A stretch of DNA of 64,000 nt. Origin: Arthrobotrys musiformis (Eukaryota > Ascomycota > Orbiliomycetes > Orbiliales > Orbiliaceae). Location: assembly GCA_036971715.1 (NCBI GenBank), contig JAVHJL010000008.1, positions 2,294,001 through 2,358,000 of the forward strand, given 5' to 3'. Every line of letters starts with the position of its first letter. The first letter of the stretch is position 1. Below, piece after piece: positions 36,943-48,578 of the stretch. Both the position numbers and the translations under genes were made by a program. The notes beneath the pieces are model-generated. The model was not told where the DNA came from. It searched no databases and saw nothing but the letters and a program-made list of their open reading frames with translations.

Positions 36943-37400
36943 ATATGCGGAATATATATATATATAGAATCTAGAATTGGTAGGGTTGAAGCATCTATAT
37001 ACTCGGTATATATAGCGCGAGAGATTAATTTAGATCGAATATTATGTAAAAGACTATAAAATAATTGTAGTCGAGAACTTTTTTCGTATCTATATACCCA
37101 AGCGCTGCAAATTGCTGTTTTGGAGCCCAGATTGCACTTTCGGCCAAGGCCAAGCGCTAGGTCTGCCATGTCATTGGCTTTGAGGTAAGTCTGTGTTACA
37201 ATGCCGACGAAGTTTGGGTATCGTTCGATGGTTTAGATCTAGATTTAGTTCAGAATATCTTGATACTATCCACAACTCCGCGTATTTGACCAACTCCTTC
37301 TATCACTATCATTACGGGAATAAGAATAATAAGAAAAGCAGTTGGAAGGTTTCCATCCGATCGAGCTGGAAGAGCCATCGTAGGCATCAATGTCAGAATC
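36943..37400. other. intergenic region between F-box-like members 4 and 5
   Basis: A TATATATATATA stretch lies at 36,953-36,965. No gene was seen. Confidence 0.45.
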
Positions 37401-38201
37401 CTAGGCAGATATATGAGTATAAACAGGAGCGGAATGATATGTGAACTCACGTTTGAACCAATGGAGATCCCACAAGACCCGCTCCTTCTCGAAGTTCGAG
37501 GGACCATCGAAGCTTGGCGACACTCCGAGTTTCCGAGTTTGGAGGCTGATGCTCGTAACAAAGAATTCCTCTTGGAAGGAGTAAAAAGTATTGATCGTTG
37601 ATATTATGGCTTGAAATACGTCATTACACCTTACTCCGTTGATATTATCGAGCTGGCGGTAGTAACCGTAATAATGGTGGCCATCTATTCTAATTCTGTC
37701 GCCAGGCCTGGATCGGACGAAGGTGTTGGCCTTAGCTTGCCACTCAGTGCAACCAGACCCATAGAATACCAAGTGCACTGATGGACTCGCCCGTTGGGTA
37801 ATTTGCAAGTCCGATGAAAGTGATCTATTATTCCCAGAGACCTTTTGAAAACTCTTGAATTCCCCGAACGCGGAGCTTCCCCTGTTGCTTTCAATTGAAA
37901 TCGTTCGGATCCCTTCCAGCATGCGTCTCTCCAAAAACTTGAGATAACCCTCACATAAATCTGGTATTTCCCCTTCGGTGAACAGTCGAGGGTTGCGGAA
38001 AGCAATGGTGCTCAACCTGGGAGAGGTATCTATCAACAACCGCCATGTTTTGGATACCCGACGGAATTTATTGATATCCTGAGTCGTGGCGAGCTGGAGT
38101 ATTTTTTCGAAGAGTTCAGGGAGAGTCAAGACCCTCGATGTGGCACTAGTGTCGTCATACCCATGCCGCGTTCTCAACGGCCACCCTGCCAGTGACAACA
38201 T
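37401..38201 (-). CDS. F-box-like protein, array member 5
   Basis: A single exon of 266 residues, ATG at 38,201. The F-box-like N-terminus is SRVLTLPELFEKILQLATTQ DINKFRRVSKTWRLLIDTSP RLSTIAFRNP. Shared middle motif: SLSSDLQITQRASPSVHLVF YGSG; shared C-terminal part: YYRQLDNINGVRCNDVFQAI and NTFYSFQEEFF. A GTGAGT donor motif falls after LHWFKR near 37,443, so the last residues could differ if an intron is used. It is the upstream end of the array. Confidence 0.7.
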   Translation of the reverse strand: MLSLAGWPLRTRHGYDDTSATSRVLTLPELFEKILQLATTQDINKFRRVSKTWRLLIDTSPRLSTIAFRNPRLFTEGEIPDLCEGYLKFLERRMLEGIRTISIESNRGSSAFGEFKSFQKVSGNNRSLSSDLQITQRASPSVHLVFYGSGCTEWQAKANTFVRSRPGDRIRIDGHHYYGYYRQLDNINGVRCNDVFQAIISTINTFYSFQEEFFVTSISLQTRKLGVSPSFDGPSNFEKERVLWDLHWFKREFTYHSAPVYTHISA

Positions 38202-40079
38202 TTGTCATGCCTTAAGCTTTGGCTAGCCTGGAGTCTTAACGTAATTGCCAAATTTTTCAATCGACTCGATTTATTCGTGAGCGTTCGTATACGGATTTGG
38301 TGAGAAGGACGTCCTTGTTTGGGCGATATTCGGCATGGGACTCTCCAATTGCAAATGCAAAGGCTGGAACTCAACTGTGCCGGTCGTATGATGGCCATCC
38401 GGATTTCATTTCCCAGCATCCCCCTCAATCTTCCCTTATTTGGTTAGTTAAGCGAAACTCTCTTGGCGCTCCCGCTCTCCGTCTCGCAAAGACCATAAAT
38501 GGTGGCTACGACGCGATGCAGACTTTGGATTGAGGTTCGGGTGGACTGACCTCATATTTATAACGAGCCTCAAGATCTTGAGATGCGTGACGTATGTAGA
38601 GATGTCCTAGCCGAATGGACCCTGAAACATGGGTTCCTCTGCAGAGCCATCGGCTGCAATCAACATCCGAGCATGAGACTAAAAAAACAAAGAGCACACT
38701 TATACCAATTACGTCCACCAAACATTTTAGAAGCTAATAGGAAAGAGTGTGCTAACTACCTTCTCATTAAAAGGATGACAATTGTAATAATAAAGCGCAA
38801 AGAAAAGAAATACTGCCTCGAGGCGATGGCTTCTACGAGGATAGCTAGTTTTATAAAAGTCTTACCCAGGTTTTCCTTTCGAAATAAATATACGTTTGAC
38901 CCCAGACTATACATTTGATATTGATACGTGACGATGGCTAGAAGTTAGAAGATGTTAGATGTCAGCCTGCATATGCATCCACGGGGCCACCTATTTCGGG
39001 CCGCCACAGGGCGCAACTATATCGAGGTTGCAACTACAAGGCATGCGATTTCATGAGGGACTCGAATTTATTGCGGAGGAACTTGGCCGTTACCCGAGAC
39101 TTGTAGCAAGGTAGCTACTTGGGCAAGTACATATATAGCTTGAAACAATCGTATTTTGAAAATACCACGAAATTTCGTCGATACAAAGATCGAAAAGTTT
39201 TCGAAATCCGATGGTGCGGGCATGGGCTTGTTCGTTCGTGTGACTGTGAAACTGAATTTCTGGTCTTATGATAACCTCTAGGTGGCAAGTCCTAACTCGA
39301 GCTCCTCCATTGCTCAAAATAACCAAATGTCAAACGAAAACCATTCCGATCCGGATCGCAAAGTTAAGCTTGAACGCAACGTGCATAGGTCATGGACGCC
39401 GAGTTTACCCAAAACAAAGTATCAAATCCGACAACGCAGTGGTTGCGTTTTCTTCGTTTCGTTTCCGAAAAGACTGCCTATGATAATATCGATATATTCG
39501 GGCGTCTTATGCGATATTATAGTTAGTGTCATTATGCACTAAGATCTCGGGGCAGCGAAAAAGCAATCTCTGCTCTCATATTAGGAAATCCGATATCGCG
39601 ATATGGAGTCGGTGAACCCGACTTACATAATTATTGCAATCGGGTGATGAGCCTAAACCTTAAAACGACACTTAACCGTCTTTGTTAGAGGGTCTTTAGA
39701 TCAAGAGCTAGTCTAAGGGCCGAAAGGGTTAAATCTACGGAGTAGTGACCCGAGAGTAGACAACATCATGGTCAAATTTGCGAGAGCTGTAGCGCTGTCT
39801 ACAAAACTCGGGAAAGCAAAGCGCCATCAAAAACTTTAATTTCCCCCGCAACTTAGGAAAGGTTTCGAAATTTCCTTCGGGTGTCCTCTCTCAAACACGG
39901 CAACTTGAAGAAAAAGAGAGAAGTCTTTGGCTTTCAGGGTTAACCGGTTATAATAGATTTTAATGAAATTAACGACTAAAATATGTATTAGCTAGTATTT
40001 CATAGTACCAGTAAGTCAAACGGTACGATCTGTCAAATTTATCTCGTGTTCTATGATTTGTTAATAATGCATGATAAGG

Positions 40080-40128
40080 CATGCACGCCACCCTGGTGGT
40101 CTGGTGTGTACGAGACAAAGTGCACGCC
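40080..40128 (+). repeat. short direct-repeat-flanked element, copy 4
   Basis: TGCACGCC occurs at 40,082-40,089 and 40,121-40,128. The core begins CCCTGGTGGTCTGG, identical over 14 bases to the 10.8 kb copy, and ends TGTACGAGACAA. The flanks differ from those of all other copies. Confidence 0.72.
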
Positions 40129-40899
40129 GCCCAGACCCGTTTTCATTGCTATTATAAGATGATCGCAGGTTCGAGGGGTCCTTTTTTGGCGGGAATAACC
40201 AGGAATGAAATCTGACAATATGTTCCTGTAATTACCTGCAAGTTTAGCCTGGTAGCCGCCTGCGGCCATGGTATAAAACAACATGCACTAGAATGAAAGC
40301 CGAGGCCTGCTGTACAGCGCGAGGTTCGATCAGGATTTATCGGGATGGCGTTAGAGTTTAGTCTCAATGTTATCGATTGCGCACGCCACTGTAGTACTGA
40401 AGCCGCCTCATCGATAGATGGATAGGTACTGCGTTACTTGTAGAAACTATCGAAGTCGGTTCAGAATACTAAAACCAAGTTTACTGAAATCAAGGGTCGA
40501 GCCCACGCTACCCTATGCCTACACAGATTAGATAGGGCCTGGCTACAGCCCCCGGGCTTATAACCGAGATACCCCTGTCTAGTTAGCAGCGCGCGAGCCC
40601 GGCTAACGGATAAACACTAAGTTGCTAATGCTGCAAATAGCATGCTGGTAGTTAGGTTGTGGATACTACCATTGCGAGAAGGTGGGAACCATAACCTTAG
40701 CTAGTTGGATGTAAACTCCATATGTGCATATACATGATCGGATATTCTCGATTACCTAGGGAAAAGCTTTCCGAGGTCTTAGCTTTTGCAAAGATGCAAG
40801 ATTATAGGCCGTTCTGGATAACATGGAATACGTCCCGACACTAGATATGTTCTTGTAATATGTATTATTCTGGGAAGGTTCGGGCTGATCAGGAGGGTG

Positions 40900-40907
40900 T
40901 ATATAAA
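40900..40907 (+). promoter_or_regulatory. TATA box of the Egh16-like gene
   Basis: TATATAAA followed by GGG, 213 bases upstream of the ATG at 41,120. Such boxes typify strongly regulated fungal genes. The long C/T-rich stretch between it and the ATG fits a 5' leader. Confidence 0.55.
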
Positions 40908-41119
40908 GGGTGCAGGAGTCTGCTCCTCACTTCTTATCTAGGCATCTGACCACCAAGGCGGCGCAGCTCAGTAATTAAAGGCATCTTTGCAAACCCACAG
41001 CCTCTGCGGCATTAGTCTCTCTCTTAAGTCTTTGGCTTTTTTTAGTTGGGACCCTTACATTCCTTTTTGACATACCCCACTCTCTACATTCCTTTTTGCC
41101 TCCTTAAAGCTTTGTGAAG

Positions 41120-42345
41120 ATGCATTTCCCAATCTCTGCTGCCACCGCGGCGGCCATTTTCACTATCCTGATCGACCAAGTGGCTGCCCACGCGAGATTT
41201 GTCCATACTACCGGTGACAAAGGTGGTGATGGCCGTGGGTTACTTTCTACCTGGACACACAATGGCAACAATGACGTCTGGGGACAGAAGGAAGCTACCA
41301 TCTTCAGCGATCCTCCAGTCCCCAACCCAGCATTCCAGCGCCTCTGGTTGAACGAGGGCTGCGGTGTGACCCTCCAGACGGTCGATCTATGGTGGCAGAT
41401 GTTCGGTGGCAGGGGAACCGAAGATTGGTGGAAGTACCAACAGATTCTCTCCTGGCAACCGAAGATTACAAAGGAGGCTTGGGTTCAGACTTGGTGGGAG
41501 ACCTTAAAGCAAGCCAACGCTCATGTTCTGCCAGCTGTTAGCGCTGATGGTTCCGGTTGGCTCCACATGGCCGTTCTTCAAATCAATGAAGACGGTGCCG
41601 GACCATTCAGATGCAGAGTCGACCCTACTGGAGATGGCAAATACCCATGGGGTTGGGAACCTTCCGATAGATTTTCTTCGCAACCACAGCCTAATGATGG
41701 TGGGGCTGCCAAATCATTTTGGCCGCACGGTAAGCATAAGGCTTCCGTCTTGAAATGGCATGCGCCCAGAGGCCAGATCTGCAACGGAAAGTCTGGCTCG
41801 TACAACAATGTTTGCATTATGAGATGCGAGAATTTTGCTACGTAAGTGTAAATCTACAACACTGCCATTGGAAGGCCGGTTTGCTAATCATATGCGCTAT
41901 TAGAAACGGTCCCTTCGGAGGATGTATTCCGTTCAGAGTGGTCAACATCCCACCCCCACCACCAGAGCAACCACCACCAGAACCAAAGCCAATCGACAAG
42001 CCGGTCGAAAAGCCAGAGGCTATTGATTATGGATACAAAGCACAACCCGTCCAGGGGGCGGCAGACAACCATGGATACTATAAGCGTGAGCTCAACCGCG
42101 TTGATCCAAACAAGATCAAGATCCGCAGCGAGCACGAGGGTATCGCAGACCACGTTATAAATGAAAAACGCGACGAAATGCCCCAGAAGCGCAGCGACGA
42201 AGAAGCCCAGCAGCAGAAGAGGAGCGAAGAGAGAGCCATGCGTGACTTTGCTAGAGTCAAGCGTGGTATCCGAAAGGCAATCATGAAGGCTAGGCGTTCC
42301 GAAGTTGCCGAACCCCCACATGTTATGAGCCAATCTGAGGACTAA
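41120..42345 (+). CDS. Egh16-like (GAS1/MAS3-type) secreted protein
   Basis: Exons 41120-41841 and 41904-42345 encode 387 residues; the intron is GTAAGT...TTAG with a GCTAAT branch. Residues 1-23 are a signal peptide ending VAA, so the mature chain would start with His24. Family hallmarks: TGDKGGDGRG (31-40), QINEDGAGPFRCRVDPTGDG (154-173), and a cysteine block CNGKSGSYNNVCIMRC then NGPFGGCIPF (~221-251), the last spanning the splice site. The group was first described in powdery mildew and rice blast as proteins made during infection-structure formation; its biochemical role is not settled. Unlike the family core, this protein has a Trp-rich insert (88-127), a proline-rich hinge (PPPPPEQPPPEPKP) and a ~110-residue charged tail with several Lys-Arg pairs. 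The ATG at 41,120 is chosen for its signal peptide. Confidence 0.85.
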
Positions 42346-43216
42346 ATGCTTCTACCAGCGAGTATACGTAAAGTATAGCATTAGAAAGCAGTGCGAAGGT
42401 CACCGGCGTAAACATGTGACAGACATCCACATTATAGTTAGATTCCCGTTGCGAGAGTTAAGGTATCTAAATATATTTTCCTACAATCTTTCACGGATTG
42501 AAATTAATTGCTGTTGCAAGCGTATGGAAGCAATCTCGGGGCTGGATAGTAGCATCCCGCATAGATATGTCTAAATGATTAATTTTGTCGCATCCAACAT
42601 ATGCATGAGGTTGTAACGTTAACTCCGAAAATCTAAAACTTTGGGTTGTATTTCACAACACAAAAGCCTAACGTGTTGCAGTTGTTGCAAAATTTATGCG
42701 ACGAGCTCACCGATTGAACGATGTCGAGAATTGTAAGCCCGCTAGTCCGGTCTAGAATCTCGACACGAAATGAAAATGCCTGTTCTATAATACAGCATTC
42801 TATACCTCGCTCGATTGGCCAACATTGTAGGATTTTTCCGATAAACCGGTATTGCAGGCTAACGGAACAATCGGTCCCTTAATATTTATAAGAGTAATAA
42901 TATAATATAAACTTCCGATATAGTACATGAAGATATATATATGTATATATATATACCTATGTGTCGTTAATGATGCATAGCCCTGGCTGGCGAGGTGGAT
43001 ATTCTAAGCTTGGCTTGAGGGACGGTCGACGGTTAAGTCTGCCGCATGAGCTAGCCATATTAATGCCGGGCACTTGGTTTGTGGACCGCATGGCACCTTA
43101 AGCGCTTAAGCTTCCTATTGTCATACGTTTTTGTTTTTCCTGTTTAATGAAAGAACATATTAGTTAGTTGATCACTATCCCTATAGTCATACGAAAGCTG
43201 AAGGGATTAATACTGA

Positions 43217-43270
<54 letters not shown>

Positions 43271-43640
43271 ATAGCCATAGAATTTTCGACTGAAGCACGG
43301 AGCGCTGGTCTCGCGGGAGCACGGCTTGATATATATATAATGGTATTGTAGTGGTTGGACCTGGGAACAAGACCAACCTGGGCTCCTAACTAAGCGTTAT
43401 TACGGTTTCGTGTTTTGATTGTTTTGCTTTGTCCGATCTATGGACCCATAGAGTCGATTTCTCTCTTAATTCAGTAATATACGTGCAAGCGTGCAAGTAG
43501 ACCAAATTGTAGAAATTTCGTAGAATACCGGGTAGGAGACCACCCAGTTCTTCGAAACATTGCAAAAGTCTTTCTGCGGCCCCTCTAGCTGCTTCTGAGG
43601 ATATACAAATCATGTCCGATGATAATTAAATTAAGAAAAT
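42346..43640. other. intergenic region with a GT microsatellite
   Basis: 3' flanks of the Egh16-like and MFS genes. It contains TATATA tracts at 42,935-42,955 and a long GT run. A minus-strand frame at 43,386-43,613 is not supported by motifs. Confidence 0.45.
43219..43269. repeat. (GT)n microsatellite
   Basis: An uninterrupted GT dinucleotide run of about 25 units, ending in GC. Such runs are length-variable between strains and can adopt Z-DNA. Confidence 0.95.
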
Positions 43641-45493
43641 CTATTCATCTTCGGAAGGATCTTCTTGTCTAGCTCTATCGATGTCCAATGAATCCTTGCC
43701 ACCTAGAAAAGCAAACGCTGTCATACCCACCGCCACGGAAATAGAAGCTATAGTGTGATACGTCAGCGCGGTCCATTTGCAATTGATGGTGATACTTATA
43801 TATGTATATCGAACATACCTAGTACTATATTCATTTGATAATACCCGATACTATCCGCTAAAGTACCTGATATGAGCGGGCCCGCGAGCAAGCCGATCGA
43901 AAAGCTTAGACCAGAGAGCGAGTATGTACGCGAATACCCTCCGTTAGGGCCAAATATGCCGGGTTGCTGAGCTTCGAGGGTATCGACCACCGCTATTTTG
44001 TACCAATCGTTAGCCGAACGGTTGTCTAAGATATAAATGAAAGCGAACGGGGAAATGTTGAAAATGAAACCCACAAGTAAGTTCAACAGTCCCAACACTA
44101 CTCATTAGATTCGTCACAAACCCAATCGCGATAGCAGCACCGATATATACCGCCTTTGCAGATTCTTCATCTCTGCCCCATGGAAACTGTTTCTGATCCG
44201 CGGCGCCCAATAACCATAATAATGGCGCGAGCGTCAAAAACCCGATTGTGGCCGGTAGCCTCGTTCCGACCTTATCACGAATCCAGCCGCAGATGGGACT
44301 GACTATTATCGTGGGGCCCTGGAGGCCGACGAATAGGAGACCAGTCGGTAGACTGCCCCAGTCGAAGGCGAATTTTACGTGAGTCGGAATAGTGGTGTTG
44401 TAGCTTGCCAGCATGGTAGAGTAAGTGACTGAGCAGAGTAAGGCAGTTAACACCCTCGGGTGGGTGAATAGAATTTTGTAAAAGGAGAGCGTGGAGATTT
44501 GTGCTGTGGGCGGGGCGGTAGAGGCCAGTCGATCGTCTTTCAAGGCATCGTATGTTCGCGTAGAAGAACCAGGCGTCAATAGAGCCGAATCCTCGTCCGC
44601 TGATGCCTCCCCTGATATAGAAGGGCTCCGAGGTGAGCTGCTAGAATTTGTCTTCAAACTCCTTTGCTCTAACATTAGAAGTCTCATAATAATATCGATA
44701 ACGAGGACCAATAGGGCGCTGCCCCAAGTAACCCAATAGCCCGCCAATTCGAGCAACATGCCCGCAACGGCTGGACCGGAAAGTGCCCCCACACTGACAA
44801 AACTGTTTATCACTCCAAATGCCTTGCCCATATTCCTGCCATGAATCGAGTCCCTTAGCGTAGCGAATCCAACAATCCATGCTGCTGTTCCACCGACTCC
44901 TTGGATAATCCTACCGAGGAATACTCCCCACACTATTTAATATTTGTGAAGTTGTTAGCTAGGGTCTTTGATGTGTGCACCCATATAAATAGGAAACGGG
45001 TGGAAGGGGAATACAAACACTGAGTAGATACGGCTAAAAGAAACGTTCCAACCAATGCAATTCCTAGGGCTACTATCAACGGCGTCTGTCGGGTACCAGC
45101 TCTGTCCGCCAGCTCGCCGATAAACACACTACAAACCATGGAAACAGCCCCGTATAGCGTCAGAAGCTGGTAAGTTATTCGCTGGATATCCGAGGGGTCG
45201 ACATGATTGCGATCTTGCAGGATCTCTGGAAGAATCGGAACGATGAACCCGTAGAGGAATGTTTCTAGTCATTATACGCGAAATCGTGATGTCAGTAGAA
45301 GCCTTGAGAGTTTTTGAACGACAACTCATCAATCATCGCGACCAGAGAAATCCAACAAGCTCCGGTAGGATATCGAACGGGGAGAGTATTCAAGCATACC
45401 TGTGAAAAGCGCGATAGCGATACAGCTTATAATGAAAAGCGTCGACGACCGCCACCGATAACCGATCGGTCTTTTTCTAATTTCATCGTTCAT
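43641..45493 (-). CDS. MFS transporter (DHA1-like), five exons
   Basis: Minus-strand exons 45400-45493, 45019-45264, 44102-44932, 43819-43992 and 43641-43747 join in phase to 483 residues. The four introns have GTATGC, GTTTGT, GTAGTG and GTATGT donors; the second is the least certain, chosen because it gives VSTQLWGVFLGRI. It is a proton-coupled drug/amine exporter-type facilitator. Visible features: ALFTETFLYGFIVPILPEIL in helix 1, ELADRAGTRQTP (motif A loop) after helix 2, GRIIQGVGGTAAW in helix 4, GALSGPAVAGMLLELAGYW in helix 5 (motif C region), an acidic Ser-rich central loop (SSSSPRSPSISGEASADED), GWIRDKVGTRLP between helices 8 and 9, and GLLAGPLISGTLADSIGYY near the end. The final exon gives one hydrophobic helix and an acidic tail. 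Substrate unknown. Confidence 0.85.
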
Positions 45494-46976
45494 ATTCACT
45501 TTTAAAATTTTTTTCTGTTGGAGTTGAAAAGTTTACAAGTGGAGGGGTGGACGTTGCAACTGTGTGAATCATAGGTTCTTAGTGCCTACTTTTAACTAGC
45601 GGGGATCCCTGTACTAGTTCCTGATCTCGAGCGGCACGCTAAATATCTCGCAATTAAGCTATTGTGTATAGTGGCCGCAATTAGATGGGGTAATCCTGAT
45701 GCGGTGTAACATATACTTAGGTAGTCACGAGCATCGATGCATCACGGCTGTCGAAATTCCAATGTGCAGTACGTCAGAATGCTTAGTAAAATTCCGCTTT
45801 TTGTGGAGTTGCAGCATGAATTTTGCAAATTTTGGGGGCGAAATTTGATTAGCCTTGAATCTAAGCGCTGATAGAGGCAAAGAATTTGATAACTCTTGCA
45901 TTACTTAGCTAAATCAGGGCACGCAATTTCGTCAACAGCCTCTATAAAGGTATCCGCCCACATGCAAAGATTGGAAGCTAAGGGCTTTGGAGCATTCTAC
46001 GCGAGGATGGGTTTGTTGAAACTGATAGACCAATGGGAACATATTTAAAATCCTTCTAGGCCATGATTTAATTAGCTTTGCTACAAATATAAAACTCGAG
46101 TTAGCTCATGTCATTACGATTGAACTTGGAAACTGGCGCGCTAATACATATAATGGCCAAGCTAGTTTACCAAATTCTGGGCCTGTCTTTCAGCGCGGAT
46201 AGCCACTAGGGTGTATCTAAAATCTGCATATGATTTAGCCTTTCTATTTTGTCGTGATTGATAATTTAAAAAAAGAAGCCTCGAGGACCTGTGGCCTGCT
46301 TCCTGAACTTTGTCTTGTAAACCAGAGCTAGTCGGGGTACGTGACTGAACCATATCTGTGTAGCTAAGCGCTATCTATTAGGTTTCTAGGAGTAGGTATG
46401 ATTAACTACCTATGCTCAGTGTAGTCCTAGTGCTAAGTGTGTGCCGGCCTCGAGACTAAAGTGTGTGCATGTAATGTCATGGAATCGGAAAAATTATAAA
46501 AGTGCGCCTGGATTCGAGGCTGAAAGTACATTGTCGCACAAAGGTTATATCTCTCCATCTAGCCCTTGGACTCGAGGCCAAGGTCGACAATAATTCAATT
46601 GCGCTTGTAATCGCCTCACGAGGCTTGGGAGGGCAATAAATAGCTAGCCAGAAAATTATTTGAAAGTTGAAACGCAACATGCTATTTCTTTGATTTTTCC
46701 TTGTCTCTTACCCAGACATGGAAAGAATTTTCCCTATTTTTATCCATATATACATATCGATGAAAGAATGTGTGTATCCATGTATGCGTAGCCTGGCCGA
46801 TTCTAGGCTAGAGGCGGAGGGGAGTATGTCTATATACACGCCTGGTCGATCGCAAGAACTATATGCAGATGTGGAATTGACTCCAAATATCTGCCGAGAA
46901 CAGAATGACAACCTTCTGCGTGTACCTAGATACCTGCGAATCAAGGGACCCTTAATTACCCTTCATTTTCTTCGCC
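45494..46976. other. intergenic region upstream of the MFS gene
   Basis: It contains a reduced short direct-repeat-flanked element (46,435-46,468). No gene was seen. Confidence 0.45.
46435..46468 (+). repeat. short direct-repeat-flanked element, copy 5 (reduced core, perfect flanks)
   Basis: AAGTGTGTGC occurs at 46,435-46,444 and again at 46,459-46,468. The 14-base core CGGCCTCGAGACTA keeps only the CGAGAC-A end of the family. Membership is inferred from that end plus the 10-base flanks; the repeat is partly GT-rich, so chance is more likely than for the other copies. Confidence 0.45.
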
Positions 46977-48578
46977 TTACTCTTCGCCTTCACCGTCCTC
47001 TTCGCCTTCATCTTCCTCTTCGCCTTCTCCACTTTCGTCTTCTTCGTCTTCTTCGATTTCCTTGCCTTTACCCTTTACATCTTCTTCCTCCTCAGTCTCA
47101 TCATCATCCTCACTATCAACCTCATCCCCAGTGGTAAACGGTTTTATCCGGAACAGATTCTCTACATTTATCATGAGCTCTACAGCCTGAACATCTGTAA
47201 TCACCCTCTTCGGGCGGTAAAAGCCAGGACGGTCCCTGAAAACCCTGCCCCATTCGCAATTTATCGCTAGTGGAGCATCGTCGGGCAATTTGATGCCAGA
47301 CTTCACCAAAGAATACTTTTTCAATGCAGTTGCTTTGAAACACCTCCACATACCACCCGTCAGCGAGTCCCAAAACCCCACCACTGTATCGTGATTTTCT
47401 AGCTCTGCCCAAAGAAACTTCTTATAGGTAAAGGTATCTGTGGTATTGCCGCGGTAGAACCTGGTCTAGTGCATATTTACTTCTACCCTTGTTTCTGTTT
47501 TGGGTGAGCTCCAGTTATCTTCGAAACAAAGGTTCGGGAGCTCGTAGGCGACAACGTTGTTGTGTGTTCCCCCTAAGGGCAGTTCCAGATTTCTGAGGCG
47601 ACGAGCCCCGTATTTTTGTAGGCGTTTTAGGAGCTTGAAGAAGAAGGCGGGGCGGTTCACCTCTGCAACTCGTTCGGCTATTCTTATCGATTCCAGATGT
47701 CTGATGTTTCCTTTTCTAAGAATGACATTCAGATCCTTGAAGGTCACACAAACGTCCGTCAATTCCAAGTGCTTCAGCTTGGGTAGATTAAAACTCTTTG
47801 GCAAAAATCTCCCTTCAGCGTTCGGGACAGGCTTTGCGAAGGATTCGCCTCTAAACCCGATCACGACCAGCTCCTCGAGGTTGTTTCCCCCGATAACCGA
47901 AATCCAATTCCAAAACTCCATTGTGACTGTCACACGCTCGTACGCAGTTCGTACTGCCGTCGTCACCAGCAGTGATTTCAAATTCGCGAAAAGGGATTGC
48001 TGCAATGCCAACTGCTGTCGTGGGGGGCTGAGACTAGACATGGGGAATTTGTTCCGTGGAGTTCTTAGGGTCTCCAGAGTACCCCTCTTCGCGGTAACAA
48101 TGGCATCCATAACCAGTTTCCATTGGATACCGACACCTATAAAGTCATCCCATAGGTTGAATTCGATGGTTCTAAGGTGTGTCAAGGCCTTCATAAGTTT
48201 AGTAATCAGAGATTTCACTCTTGGATGTTTAAGTGCTCTGATTATCTTCTGCACCTCGCGAGGGTCCGGTGGTTCTTTATGGTTAGCACACGCCTCTTCT
48301 GGTTCGGGCGGTTCTATAGGGTCGATAAAAACGTGGGGAATGTATGATTTCAAATCATCGCAGGCATTTTCGACAATACGGTAGAGGCGTAATAAGCTAT
48401 CTTCGGTTAGGAGGATCCTGATTTCGCGGCTTGGGAAGAGGAAAGCCCAGTTTATATGCTGGAAGCGGTGATTGTGAGATCGGGAGAGTTGGCGGATTTT
48501 GTTAAGGTCCGAGGCGTCCAAACGGTTGTCGAAGACGACCATATCTACCAATTCTTGAGGGAGTACGTCGAGCGTCAT
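46977..48578 (-). CDS. F-box-type protein with an in-frame TAG after codon 370
   Basis: From the ATG at 48,578 a 370-residue frame ends at TAG (47,466-47,468). The same frame then stays open for about 160 further codons to 46,977. The N-terminus is F-box-like (LDVLPQELVDMVVFDNRLDA SDLNKIRQLSR). The middle has leucine-rich-repeat-like segments (LPKLKHLELTDVCVTFKDLN, NIRHLESIRIAERV). The part after the stop (FYRGNTTDTFTYKKFLWAEL, FWDSLTGGMWRCFKATALKK, FRDRPGFYRPKRV) looks globular, and an acidic EEDEEDESGEGEEEDE tail closes it. I found no intron that removes the stop in phase. So it is either a truncated allele, stop readthrough, or an assembly error. It is unrelated to the 26-38 kb array beyond the F-box pattern. 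Confidence 0.65.

Larger units (their letters stand above)
38202..41119. other. intergenic region upstream of the Egh16-like gene
   Basis: It contains one short direct-repeat-flanked element (40,080-40,128) and the promoter of the Egh16-like gene. Small frames at 38.3-39.5 kb lack motifs. Confidence 0.45.

Noticed and set aside
47557..48384. 275-codon plus-strand frame
   Set aside because: It is antisense to the F-box-type gene, whose minus-strand frame has clear domain patterns.
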